Positions 42,556 to 51,547 of a stretch of 64,000 bases of DNA are shown here, piece by piece; position 1 is the first letter of the stretch; every line of letters starts with the position of its first letter. Both the position numbers and the translations under genes were made by a program. Under the pieces are notes generated by a model. It worked only from the letters and a program-made list of their open reading frames with translations. It was not told the origin of the DNA and made no database searches. Source of the DNA: Bradyrhizobium sp. LMTR 3 (GTDB lineage: Bacteria > Pseudomonadota > Alphaproteobacteria > Rhizobiales > Xanthobacteraceae); contig NZ_MAXC01000053.1 in NCBI RefSeq assembly GCF_001693485.1, positions 186,001 through 250,000 of the forward strand. The letters run 5' to 3'.

Positions 42556-43635
42556 TCGCCGGAGACGCCCTGAGGCTGCGTCGTTCCGCGCCCCGCGGAG
42601 GTCGTTAAGGGCGCGAGCTCGAGCTTGCCAATGAGATCCACGGCACCTCCCTTGACGCGCTCCAGATCGAGGCGCCCCGCTATCGCGGGTCTCGGGCCTG
42701 CTGCACCGTCCCTTGAACGGACGGTCAGCCTGCTCGTGCCGCTGGTCAGCATCATTATCAAGGCTTGACCAAGCCCGCAGCTAGCCAGCTCCCACTAAAG
42801 GTCCCACTTAAGCTGCCTGTTGAACAGAGCAAGATCGCCACGAAGAAACCCTCCCTGAAGCCGATTCTTGATCCTCCCTCCCATTGCAGTTTTCGCAACA
42901 TCCGGCTGGAGCCTGGGCAACAGCCGGGTCACCCCGAAGGCGGTGAGGGCTCGGGCCATGTGATCGTTGGCAAATGCGCTCGGCCAACTCGTTCGCCGTC
43001 AAGGAGGCGGCTGGTGTTGCACTATGATTTCTCACTCCGCCGGCCCCCACGAAGTCCGATTCATTCGAGGACGAGCGTTCGCTCCCGGCGAATATGCCTC
43101 GATCGACGGTCTGATCGGGTCGCCGCCCTGCCGGATCCGCGAGGAGCAAGGAAGGCGGAAGTGCCGTTCCACCTCACCAATCCGAATTGTGGAACTTGTG
43201 TTGGCTTGGACTGTCCGGATCAATCCAATTTCGGATTTCGTGTTGGAGTCACCAGCCAGTACGCGAGTATCCTTTCGAGGCCATGCTACCGGTGCTTCCA
43301 GTCACCCTGGTGTTGTACTGGATGATCGACAGCGTAGCACCTCTTGGGAGAAACGACGGATCAAGCATGCCTGGCGAGCACCCGATTCGTGCTCACCGGA
43401 GTGCGCTAACGTTTGGCTGCGTTGCTCGGAATCGACTGAACTCCTGGCCCCCGGAGAGGGAAGGCCCCTATAGACCCATACGAACCAATGCTCCACCAGA
43501 CGTCGCAGTTCAAGACGACAATCCGGATGGCCCACATTCGCCGCCGGGATAGTTCGGAGGATGGCGCGCCCGATCCGAACGCTGCTCAACTTATTGACCT
43601 CAAGCGACTGCCGGTCATACGCGGCACTGCTGCGA
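42556..43635. other. Non-coding or decayed interval
   Basis: About 1.1 kb between the FnrN-like gene and the CBS-domain gene. Several open frames of 110-190 codons exist on both strands, but all are Arg/Pro/Ser-rich with no domain I recognise. I see no RNA gene or clear IS end. Probably old remnants. Confidence 0.4.
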
Positions 43636-44076
43636 TCAGACTCGGTCAGCGTCCGCCGCGGCGCAATCCTGCAGCGCCCGCATCACGTCCTTCCGCGAAA
43701 TAATGCCGGCAAGCCGCTGCTCGTTGTCGAGCACTGGCATGCTGCGGAGCCGGTGGTTGACCATCAGCTCCAGCACGCGGGTCAGCCTAGTTTCGGGAGC
43801 GACATAAATGAATTCCGCTGTCATCAGATCAACGGCGGGCCGCTGCATCAGGTCGCGGTAGCGCGGGATGATGCGCGGCGGCGTGAAAACGAAGCAGGAC
43901 AGGTAGTCAAACTTCGAGATGACGCCGACCACCTGCGATTCGTCCATGACCGGATAGGCGTTGAAATCTTGCTTCTCGAAGAGATCGCCGAGTTCACACA
44001 TCGTCATATCGCGGGCAACCGTCCTAGGCTCGCGCGTCATGTAATTGGCAACCGTCTGCTCGAGAAACTTGTACAA
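43636..44076 (-). CDS. Two-CBS-domain protein
   Basis: 146 residues with two CBS motifs: MTREPRTVARDMTMCELGDLF...AYPVMDESQVVGVIS and LMTAEFIYVAPETRLTRVLELM...SMPVLDNEQRLAGIISRKDVM. CBS pairs bind adenine nucleotides and sense energy state. I chose the TTG at 44076 (product MYKFLEQTVANYMTREP, GAGG upstream) because the in-frame ATG at 44133 sits in a FixK2 box and so should not be transcribed. Divergent from fixL. Confidence 0.85.
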   Translation of the reverse strand: MYKFLEQTVANYMTREPRTVARDMTMCELGDLFEKQDFNAYPVMDESQVVGVISKFDYLSCFVFTPPRIIPRYRDLMQRPAVDLMTAEFIYVAPETRLTRVLELMVNHRLRSMPVLDNEQRLAGIISRKDVMRALQDCAAADADRV

Positions 44077-44132
44077 GGCGAAATCCTCGCTGTCGACGGC
44101 ACCACTTAAAGCACGCGGGGCGGCCGCGCACA

Positions 44133-44146
44133 TTGAGCGAGGTCAA
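44133..44146 (-). promoter_or_regulatory. FixK2 box of the CBS-domain gene
   Basis: TTGAGCGAGGTCAA. Expected start site near 44099, giving a 23-base leader to TTG 44076. It could also act on fixL in the other direction, with a leader of about 80 bases. Confidence 0.65.
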
Positions 44147-44262
44147 ACGGATGAAATCAGCGCGATCGTACACATTTTCTCGCCCTTGAGTGGGGTTGGG
44201 CATTCGGCCCATAATCGGGAAAATCTCAACCGAATCCGCGCTCCGGAATTGGAAAAGGACAA

Positions 44263-45801
44263 TTGAGCGGCATAGCGCCCTTCCCGTGTGACGACGGCAG
44301 CCACGATCAGCGCTTTCGGCTGGGTGCCGACGGCGCTGGCGTAGGCGGCTGGGATATCGATCTGTCGACCAGGGAGTTGTTCTGGTCGAATACCGCCCGA
44401 AAACTGTTCGGCGTTTCCAATGCCGCTGCAGTCAGCTACGATCTGTTCCTTTCGCTACTCGAGCCTGAGGACCGCGAGCGAACCGAGCAGGCGATCTCCC
44501 GTTCACTCGAGACCGGTGCCTCGTTTGACCTCTCCTACCGGTTAAGACCCGAGGACGGCGGCAGCAGCCATTGGGTCCGCGCCCGCGGCAGCGTCATCAG
44601 GGACAAGGATGGCATTCCGTCCCACCTTTCCGGCGTCGTGCTCGACCTCGACGAGGAGAAGCGGCTCGAGGAGGACCTGCGCACGCGCGAACGGCACCTG
44701 CAATTGATACTGGAGACCATCCCTGACGCGATGATCGTCATCAACAGCCGCGGCATCATGCAGTTCTTCTCGAGCGCGGCGGAACGCCAGTTCGGCTACC
44801 TCCAGAGCGAGGCAATCGGGCAGAATGTCAGCATCCTGATGCCCGAGCCCGACCGTTCACGCCATGACGGCTATATGGCGCGATACGTCGCCACCGGCGA
44901 ACGGCACATCATCGGCATCGGCCGCATCGTCACCGGTCAGCGAAAGGACGGTACCACCTTCCCGATGCACCTGTCGATCGGCGAGATGCAATCCGGCGGC
45001 ATGCCCTATTTTACCGGCTTCGTCCGTGACCTCACCGAGCATCAGCAGACCCAGGCGCGGCTGCAAGAATTGCAGTCGGAGCTCGTCCACATGTCACGGC
45101 TGAGCGCGATGGGAGAGATGGGTTCTGCATTGGCACATGAGCTTAACCAGCCGCTTGCTGCCATCAGCAACTACGTGAAGGGCTCGCGCCGGCTGCTTGC
45201 CACGAGCCCCGATCCGAACCGCGCAAGAATCGAGAACGCGATGGATCGCGCGGCGGAACAGGCGATCCGCGCCGGGCAGATCATCCGGCGGCTGCGCGAT
45301 TTCGTCGCCCGCGGCGAATCCGAAAAGCGCGTCGAGAGCCTTTCGAAGATGGTTGAAGAAGCCGGCGCGCTTGGCCTGGCCGGTGCGCGCGAACAGGACG
45401 TGCGGATCCGCTTCAGCCTGGACCCGCAGCATGACCATGTCCTGGTCGACCGCGTTCAGATCCAGCAGGTGCTGGTCAATCTGTTTCGTAACGCGCTGGA
45501 AGCCATGGCCCAGTCCGCACGGCGCGAGCTCATCGTCTCTAACCGGCCGATCGACGAGGATATGATAGAAGTCTCGGTGTTCGACACCGGTCACGGATTC
45601 CCCGAAGATGTGGAGAAGCACCTGTTCCAGACCTTCTTTACGACCAAAGAAACCGGCATGGGGGTCGGGCTGTCGATCAGCCGCTCCATCATCGAGGCCC
45701 ATGGCGGCAGGATGTGGGCCGAATCCAATCACGCATTCGGCGCGACGTTTCGCTTCACCCTGCCGGCTGCACCCAACGAGAGTTTGACAGATGGCAACTA
45801 G
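44263..45801 (+). CDS. fixL: Oxygen-sensing haem histidine kinase FixL
   Basis: 512 residues: PAS-A (about 20-130), haem PAS-B (140-255) and kinase. The haem ligand His201 is in RSRHDGY; Arg207, His215 and Arg221 of the FG loop (RHIIGIGR) match the oxygen-switch residues I know from B. japonicum FixL (200, 206, 214, 220). The phosphorylated histidine is His292 in AHELNQPLAA, followed by DTGHGF and GMGVGLSISRSI. Start is TTG 44263 with AGGAC upstream. It overlaps fixJ by 11 bases. When O2 dissociates it phosphorylates FixJ. Confidence 0.96.
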   Translation: MSGIAPFPCDDGSHDQRFRLGADGAGVGGWDIDLSTRELFWSNTARKLFGVSNAAAVSYDLFLSLLEPEDRERTEQAISRSLETGASFDLSYRLRPEDGGSSHWVRARGSVIRDKDGIPSHLSGVVLDLDEEKRLEEDLRTRERHLQLILETIPDAMIVINSRGIMQFFSSAAERQFGYLQSEAIGQNVSILMPEPDRSRHDGYMARYVATGERHIIGIGRIVTGQRKDGTTFPMHLSIGEMQSGGMPYFTGFVRDLTEHQQTQARLQELQSELVHMSRLSAMGEMGSALAHELNQPLAAISNYVKGSRRLLATSPDPNRARIENAMDRAAEQAIRAGQIIRRLRDFVARGESEKRVESLSKMVEEAGALGLAGAREQDVRIRFSLDPQHDHVLVDRVQIQQVLVNLFRNALEAMAQSARRELIVSNRPIDEDMIEVSVFDTGHGFPEDVEKHLFQTFFTTKETGMGVGLSISRSIIEAHGGRMWAESNHAFGATFRFTLPAAPNESLTDGN

Positions 45802-46408
45802 AGGAAATGTCTACGTCATCGACGATGATGAGGCGATGCGTGACTCGCTGCACTTCTTGCTCGATTCCGCGGATTTTGAGGTCAGTCTGTTCGAGACGGC
45901 GCAGAAATTCCTCGATCACCTTTCCAGCATCGAATTCGGCTGTGTGGTCTCGGATGTCCGCATGCCCGGCATCGATGGCGTCGAGTTGCTAAAGCGCCTG
46001 AAGGTGAGCCGCGCCTCCTTGGCCGTCATCATCATGACCGGCCATGGCGACGTCCCCCTCGCCGTCGAGGCGATGAAACTCGGTGCGGTCGATTTCCTGG
46101 AGAAGCCGTTCGAGGATGACCGCCTGGTTGCGATGATCGACGCCGCGCTCCGGCAGGCTGAAGCCGGCGCCCGCGACGAAGCAATGACGCAGGACATCGC
46201 CGCGCGGGTCGCCTCGCTGAGCCCGCGCGAGCGGCAGGTGATGGAGGGATTGGTGGCTGGCCTGTCCAATAAGATGATCGCACGCGACTACAATATCAGC
46301 CCGCGCACCATCGAAGTCTACCGAGCCAACGTGATGACCAAGATGCAGGCTTCGAATCTTTCGGAACTCGTCCGCCTCGCCATGCGAGCCGAGGCGCTTA
46401 AAGCTTGA
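45791..46408 (+). CDS. fixJ: Response regulator FixJ
   Basis: 205 residues: receiver domain with phospho-acceptor Asp55 (VVSDVRMPG), Thr and Lys of the pocket (MTGHGD, EKPF), then a LuxR-type helix-turn-helix (LSPRERQVMEGLVAGLSNKMIARDYNISPRTIEVYRANVM). It activates fixK2. Its start lies inside the end of fixL, so they are translated together. Confidence 0.96.
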   Translation: MATRGNVYVIDDDEAMRDSLHFLLDSADFEVSLFETAQKFLDHLSSIEFGCVVSDVRMPGIDGVELLKRLKVSRASLAVIIMTGHGDVPLAVEAMKLGAVDFLEKPFEDDRLVAMIDAALRQAEAGARDEAMTQDIAARVASLSPRERQVMEGLVAGLSNKMIARDYNISPRTIEVYRANVMTKMQASNLSELVRLAMRAEALKA

Positions 46409-46418
46409 GCTGGATCAA
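46405..46418 (+). promoter_or_regulatory. FixK2 box over the fixJ stop codon
   Basis: TTGAGCTGGATCAA; it includes the fixJ TGA. Centred about 80 bp before the receiver gene at 46491, so a start site near 46452 gives it its own transcript under FixK2. Confidence 0.65.
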
Positions 46419-46490
46419 GTCGGCCCCGCAGGAAGACCTTATGGATGCTCTGATCGACCGCATGGCTGATCAGAAAGCCGCATAAAACCT

Positions 46491-46889
46491 GTGATGCCCT
46501 CACTTAACAGAACGCCCCTTGTCTACGTCATCGATGATGACACCGACGTGCTCGGATCGCTGCGCTTTCTCCTGGAAGCCGACGGTTTTTGTGTACGCAC
46601 TTTCCGCAGCGGCGAGGCGCTCCTGAACGCCACGACTATGAGCGGCGCCGACTGCTTCGTGATCGACTACAAGATGCCGGGCATGAGCGGCATCGACCTT
46701 GCCAGTCTCTTGCGCCGGCGCGATATCGATACGCCGATCATCCTGATCACCGGTCACCCCGACGCGTCCATTCCGGCCAAAGCAGCAGTTGCCGGTATTC
46801 GCCATGTGCTGGTCAAGCCGCATGTCGAGGACAGCCTTTCCTCCCATATCTGGGACGCGATCAATACGGAGCGGCCCTCTGCGTCCTGA
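46491..46889 (+). CDS. Single-domain response regulator between fixJ and fixK2
   Basis: 132 residues, only a receiver: VYVIDDDTDVLGSLRFLLEADGF, the acceptor aspartate in VIDYKMPGMSG, ITGHPD and LVKPHV. No output domain. It matches ORF138 found at this place in B. japonicum. It may be a phosphate sink for FixL or a partner of another kinase. GTG 46491 or ATG 46494 can start it. Confidence 0.88.
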   Translation: MMPSLNRTPLVYVIDDDTDVLGSLRFLLEADGFCVRTFRSGEALLNATTMSGADCFVIDYKMPGMSGIDLASLLRRRDIDTPIILITGHPDASIPAKAAVAGIRHVLVKPHVEDSLSSHIWDAINTERPSAS

Positions 46890-46911
46890 AAACCGGCACA
46901 GCTCCGGGATC

Positions 46912-46919
46912 CTACGTAA
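46912..46919 (+). promoter_or_regulatory. Candidate FixJ site upstream of fixK2
   Basis: CTACGTAA is one base off the FixJ K-box GTAmGTAr. If the transcription start is near 46975 it lies at about -60, where FixJ~P binds in the S. meliloti fixK promoter. A second, weaker copy-like stretch, TTAAGGCAT, follows. Confidence 0.4.
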
Positions 46920-47005
46920 GGCATTGCCCTTAAGGCATGGAGCGAAATTTCCCAGCCATTTTGTTCCACTTACGAATTCGCCATCCGCTGCACAGGAGAT
47001 GGCCC

Positions 47006-47695
47006 ATGCTCAATCGATCGACTGCCCCGTCCCTCAACGTCAACCGAGCCGCTCCCGGCGCTTTTGGGCCTGTCGAACCGTTTTTCGGCATCACAGGCCA
47101 TGCTGGCCTGATCGCCGCGGAGTTCACCTACCGCAAGGACGAGGAAATCTACGGTGAGGAGGAGCCGGCGGAATATGTTTACCAAGTCGTTCGCGGCGCG
47201 GTGCGCACCTACAAGCTGCTGTCCGACGGACGTCGTCAAATCGGCGCGTTTCATTTGCCTGGCGACGTGTTCGGGCTGGAGTCCGGCACCAAGCACCGCC
47301 TGGCCGCCGAAGCCATCATCGACAGCACCGTGCGCCTGGTGAAGCGCCGCAGCCTCGAACAGGCGGCTGGCACCGACGTCCGTGTCGCCCACAAGCTTTG
47401 GACCATGACGGCTGATGACCTCAAGCGCGCCGAGGAGCACATCCTGCTGCTTGGTCGCAAAAGCGCGATCGAACGAGTCGCCAACTTCCTCCTGGAGATG
47501 GATCGCCGCCTTACGGTGGCCGGCACGATGGCGCTCCCGATGTGCCGCCGCGACATCGGCGATTATCTCGGGCTTACGCTGGAAACGGTGTCACGTGCCC
47601 TGTCGCAATTGAACGACGAAGGCGTGCTGGGCTTTTCCGGCGCCCGCCAGATCATGCTGCGCAACCGCCAGCGCCTGCGCAACATGGATATCTGA
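47006..47695 (+). CDS. fixK2: Crp-Fnr regulator FixK2
   Basis: 229 residues. No N-terminal cysteine cluster; effector-barrel block EPAEYVYQVVRGAVRTYKLLSDGRRQIGAF and helix-turn-helix CRRDIGDYLGLTLETVSRALSQLNDEG. Cys180, just before the recognition region, corresponds to the redox-sensitive Cys183 of B. japonicum FixK2. ATG 47006 has AGGAG upstream. It should bind the boxes listed here and control fixNOQP, hemN and others. Confidence 0.93.
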   Translation: MLNRSTAPSLNVNRAAPGAFGPVEPFFGITGHAGLIAAEFTYRKDEEIYGEEEPAEYVYQVVRGAVRTYKLLSDGRRQIGAFHLPGDVFGLESGTKHRLAAEAIIDSTVRLVKRRSLEQAAGTDVRVAHKLWTMTADDLKRAEEHILLLGRKSAIERVANFLLEMDRRLTVAGTMALPMCRRDIGDYLGLTLETVSRALSQLNDEGVLGFSGARQIMLRNRQRLRNMDI

Positions 47696-48017
47696 TCGGC
47701 CTCATATCGCCAAGTCGAGTGAATTCAGGTTGGTCGATGTGAATAAGCAGTCAATCCAACCTGAACCGTTCCGCGATTGGACGTTGCATCCGACCGGCTC
47801 GAGGTAACGGGAGCGCGGCCGACGGGAGATCGAAATTACGCCACCGCCGCCTCGCCTCCGCCCGCTTGGTCCGGGAGCAGGGGCTTGATGTTGCACCGCC
47901 TGCCCAGACCTGGCCACTTACCTTGCGAGGTAACCGCTAATGCCTATCCGAAAATATAATGATTTGCTCGGTCCTGATGAAAAGGCGTGATTGCGGGGCG
48001 ACCGGGATTGCGGGTTC

Positions 48018-48113
48018 ATGGAGTGGGAGAAGCTAGAGGCGCTTTGGAACGCCAGCGATGATAAGAAAGCCTTCGTATGGCGGCCGGGAATGAATCAGCC
48101 CGAGTTTCTATGA
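48018..48113 (+). CDS. Possible 31-residue protein
   Basis: ATG 48018 opens MEWEKLEALWNASDDKKAFV, then WRPGMNQPEFL and a stop. Composition (Trp, Glu, Lys) is protein-like, but there is no clear ribosome site. It ends next to the stop of the convergent cold-shock gene. Short, so uncertain. Confidence 0.3.
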   Translation: MEWEKLEALWNASDDKKAFVWRPGMNQPEFL

Positions 48114-48317
48114 TCAACCGATCACGACCTTTTCGGCTCGACTACGTCCGCTCCTGCGGTCTACACCAATTTCATAACTGACGCGGTCTCCTTGCTTGGG
48201 CGTTACACCGGGCAACAAGCTGCTCACGTGGAAGAATAGGTCTTCACCGCCGGTATCAGGCGCTATAAAGCCGAAACCCTTATCGTCCTTAAACATCTTC
48301 ACCTTGCCTTGGGGCAT
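48114..48317 (-). CDS. cspA: Cold-shock domain protein
   Basis: 67 residues, one cold-shock domain with both RNA-binding motifs: KGFGFIAP (RNP-1) and DLFFHVS (RNP-2). A single-strand nucleic-acid chaperone. A long stretch (over 500 bp) separates it from the next gene upstream, compatible with a long regulated leader, as is common for csp genes. Confidence 0.93.
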   Translation of the reverse strand: MPQGKVKMFKDDKGFGFIAPDTGGEDLFFHVSSLLPGVTPKQGDRVSYEIGVDRRSGRSRAEKVVIG

Positions 48318-48937
48318 GTTCTTCTCTCCGAATCACTAATTAACGGCGGATCAGATCATTAAACTCGACAGACCTGCTCGCCTCAAGTGATTTGCGGAAT
48401 TAGGATTAGCTTTGGTGCGCCAGCTCCGCCGCGTTGAGCCGTGATAGCAGCAATGCAGCCGGTTCTGACAAGGCTTTTCGACAATGGCACCTGCCGATAC
48501 GCGCAGCGATGTTCCAGCCCGAACAGATCACCCTGTATCAGGCGAACGACGACGGTTCGCTCGCGAGACGAGGGGCAACAACCGTTCTCCGGCCTGATCT
48601 CACGCGACTAGGCAAGAGCATGCCAATGGTCCGGATGCGCATCGCCCGTTCGCAGACCGACCGACGCTTCGCCGGTTCCGGTTCCCAAAGTCTGCAACAA
48701 TCGACTCAATAACCCCACTGAGACGGATCGAGAGATTTCGTCCCGGCGTCTCGTCGATCGTTTGGGCGTTGCTTCCGACGAACTCCAAGATCGTTTTCTC
48801 GCCGTCACGCCACATCGCCCTGACAAGCGAGAAATTCACGCAACAGGGCTCCTCCTTTCCAAAGCGGGTGCATTTGATTCAGAAACGCATCGGGGCTCCC
48901 TGTGAAAAGAGGTCGGAGATCGGCGACTGCCTCGGGA
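48318..48937. other. Interval between cspA and metE
   Basis: 620 bp. The part next to cspA is probably its leader. A minus-strand frame of 79 codons (48600-48839, beginning MNFSLVRAMWRDGEKTILEFV) looks somewhat protein-like but matches nothing I know and has no clear ribosome site. No other feature is supported. Confidence 0.4.
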
Positions 48938-51265
48938 TCAGGACGCCATCCGCAATTCACGGGCAGCCGCGACCATATTGATGAGCGCGGGACGCACCTC
49001 CTCCCATCGGCGCGTTTTCAGGCCGCAGTCGGGATTAATCCAGAGCTGCGCATCGGAAAGCCGCTGCCGCGCCAGCGCAATGAGGTTTTTCATCTCGGCT
49101 ACGTCCGGCACGCGCGGCGAATGGATGTCGTAAACGCCGGGTCCGATCTCGTTTGGATATTTGTAGCTCTTGAAGGCATCAAGCAGTTGCATTTTTGACC
49201 GCGACGTCTCGATCGAAATGACGTCGGCATCCATTGCCGCGATCGCATCGATGATGTCGTTGAACTCGGAATAACACATATGCGTGTGGATCTGGGTCTC
49301 GTCGGCCACGCCAGACGAGCAGATGCGGAAGCTGTCTACGGCCCAGCCGAGATAGGTCTTCCATTGTGACTTGCGCAGCGGCAGTCCTTCTCGGAGCGCA
49401 GCCTCGTCAATCTGGATCATCATCGCGCCGGACCTCTCCAGATCGATCACCTCGTCACGTATCGCTAGCGCGATCTGATGGCATGCTTCGCTCCGTGGAA
49501 TATCATCACGGACGAATGACCAGTTCAGGATCGTCACCGGCCCTGTCAGCATCGCCTTCAGTGGCTTCTTGGTCAGCGATTGCGCGAAGCGCCACCACTC
49601 CATCGCCATCGGCTTCGGCCGGGAGACATCGCCAAACAGGATGGGCGGCCGGACATAACGCGAGCCGTAGGACTGAACCCAGCCATGTTTGGTGAATGCG
49701 AAGCCGGACAGCCGCTCACCGAAATACTGCACCATGTCATTGCGCTCGAACTCGCCATGCACGAGAACGTCGAGACCAATGTCTTCCTGCCAGCGCACCG
49801 CGCGCGCCGTCTCCACTTTGAGAAACTGCTCGTATTGTGCGTCGCTCATCCTTCCCTGCGCATAGGCTGCGCGAGCGTTGCGAACCTCCACCGTCTGCGG
49901 GAACGATCCGATCGTCGTCGTGGGAAATGTCGGCAATCCGAACCGCGCGCGCTGAACCTCGGCGCGCCGGGCGAAAGGACTGTGACGACGCCGCATGCTG
50001 TCATCGATTGCAGCCATTCGCTTGGCGACGTTCGCATTGTGAACGTTGGGTGACGTTTCGCGCGCGATGGCCGCGCCTTCCGAGGCCTCAAGTACATCCG
50101 CCGCTTCCTCCCAACCCTTAGCCAGCACGCGCCCCAGCGTTGCGAGTTCTCCGATCTTCTGAACGGAGAAAGCAAGCCAGCTTTTCACATCGGGATCAAG
50201 ATCCATCTCGAGTTCGAGGTCGATCGGGACATGAAGCAGCGAGCATGAGGGTGCAATCTGCACGCGGTCTTTGCCGAGCTTTGCGATGGCAAGTTCGAGC
50301 CGATCGAGCACCGCTGGAAGGTTCGAACGCCAGACATTGCGGCCATCGACGACGCCGAGGGAGATGACAAGATCCCTTCGAGCGTCGGTGACAATCGCGT
50401 TCAACTGCTCCGGGGCGCGGACCAGGTCGATGTGAAGGCCCGCGACCGACAACGTCAAAGCGGTTTCCAGGTTGTCGCCGATCGTTCCAAAATAGGTAGC
50501 GAGCATGATCTTGATATCGGGAACCTCCTTGGCCAGATGGGCGTAGGTCCGGCGCAGCGCGTCGCGTGTGGCATCATCGAGGTCCAGGACCAAACATGGC
50601 TCGTCCAGTTGCACCCACTCGGCGCCCCTTAAGGTGAGTTCGCGGAGAACATCTACATAGACCGGCAGCAGCCTATCGAGTAGCAACAGCGGATCGAATG
50701 CAGGATCGGCGCTCTTGCCGAGCTTGAGAAAGGTGACTGGGCCAACCAGCACCGGGCGCGTCTGATAACCCAGGCTTTTCGCTTCTTCATACTCCTCGAT
50801 CGGCTTGCGAGAGGAAAGCGTGAAGGTCTGGTCCTTGTGATATTCCGGCACGATGTAGTGATAATTGGTGTCGAACCATTTGGTCATCTGCTGCGCTGCC
50901 GCGCCGTGCTCGGCGTGACCGCAATTCGCATCATGGTCATCGCGCTGTGCGCCCCGTGCCATCGCAAAGTAGGTCTTGAGCGAAACGGGGCCTGCACTCC
51001 AACCGTAAATTTCCGGAATGGCACCGACCATTACGCTGGTATCGAGCACATGGTCATAAAGCGAGAAGTCGTTTGAAGGGATAACGGTTACGCCGAGCGA
51101 TTTCTGCCGCGACCAGTTAGCGGCGCGAAGCGCGGCCGCAGCCTCAAGAAGCTGCGTTTCGTCAGACTTTCCGGCCCAATAGCTCTCGAGCGCGAGTTTC
51201 AGTTCGCGGCGCGGACCGATGCGCGGCGTGCCGAGTGTAGCGACAGGAATCGAGAGAAGAGACAT
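48938..51265 (-). CDS. metE: Cobalamin-independent methionine synthase
   Basis: 775 residues, the usual MetE size. N-terminal half LGTPRIGPRRELKLALESYW; C-terminal catalytic half with TTTIGSFPQT, the zinc ligands in HTHMCYS and NPDCGLKTR, and the glutamate-rich substrate sites. It methylates homocysteine with methyltetrahydrofolate. Start ATG 51265 has GGAG eight bases upstream. Expression should fall when B12 is present, because a cobalamin riboswitch lies in its leader. Confidence 0.95.
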   Translation of the reverse strand: MSLLSIPVATLGTPRIGPRRELKLALESYWAGKSDETQLLEAAAALRAANWSRQKSLGVTVIPSNDFSLYDHVLDTSVMVGAIPEIYGWSAGPVSLKTYFAMARGAQRDDHDANCGHAEHGAAAQQMTKWFDTNYHYIVPEYHKDQTFTLSSRKPIEEYEEAKSLGYQTRPVLVGPVTFLKLGKSADPAFDPLLLLDRLLPVYVDVLRELTLRGAEWVQLDEPCLVLDLDDATRDALRRTYAHLAKEVPDIKIMLATYFGTIGDNLETALTLSVAGLHIDLVRAPEQLNAIVTDARRDLVISLGVVDGRNVWRSNLPAVLDRLELAIAKLGKDRVQIAPSCSLLHVPIDLELEMDLDPDVKSWLAFSVQKIGELATLGRVLAKGWEEAADVLEASEGAAIARETSPNVHNANVAKRMAAIDDSMRRRHSPFARRAEVQRARFGLPTFPTTTIGSFPQTVEVRNARAAYAQGRMSDAQYEQFLKVETARAVRWQEDIGLDVLVHGEFERNDMVQYFGERLSGFAFTKHGWVQSYGSRYVRPPILFGDVSRPKPMAMEWWRFAQSLTKKPLKAMLTGPVTILNWSFVRDDIPRSEACHQIALAIRDEVIDLERSGAMMIQIDEAALREGLPLRKSQWKTYLGWAVDSFRICSSGVADETQIHTHMCYSEFNDIIDAIAAMDADVISIETSRSKMQLLDAFKSYKYPNEIGPGVYDIHSPRVPDVAEMKNLIALARQRLSDAQLWINPDCGLKTRRWEEVRPALINMVAAARELRMAS

Positions 51266-51377
51266 AGCTTCAACTCCATGTTGGGAGCAAAGGCCATGGC
51301 GGACGCGTGCAGAAAAAGCCGCCGAAGCGGCAACTGCTTGGCGCACCACCGGGACACCCCGCCCGTGGACGAATATG

Positions 51378-51547
51378 TTGTCGGGCCAGGTCTCCTGGCT
51401 CGCGGGTCGTCGCCGCTATCCGGCCTTCCCAAAGCCGCGTGGCTTCAGTGACTTCTATTGGACAGTGGCTCGCCGCTTACAGTTGCGGGGGCAGCGCCGG
51501 CATCGCACCGGCTTCCCTCTTAGCTCCGGATTGATCCGGAGAACCTC
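51378..51547 (-). promoter_or_regulatory. Cobalamin riboswitch of metE
   Basis: Minus-strand elements in order: GGTTCTCCGGATCAATCCGG, AGAGGGAAGCCGG, GTAAGCGGCGAG, GCCACTG-type box (GAGCCACTGTCC), GGGAAGGCCGG and the end CGCGAGCCAGGAGACCTGGCCC. About 110 bp separate it from the ATG. It would turn off the B12-free enzyme when B12 suffices, the standard metE logic. Confidence 0.9.

Noticed and set aside
42765..43325. 186-codon plus-strand frame between the FnrN-like and CBS genes
   Set aside because: Arg/Pro/Ser-rich with no protein-like pattern, no ribosome site and equally long frames on the other strand.
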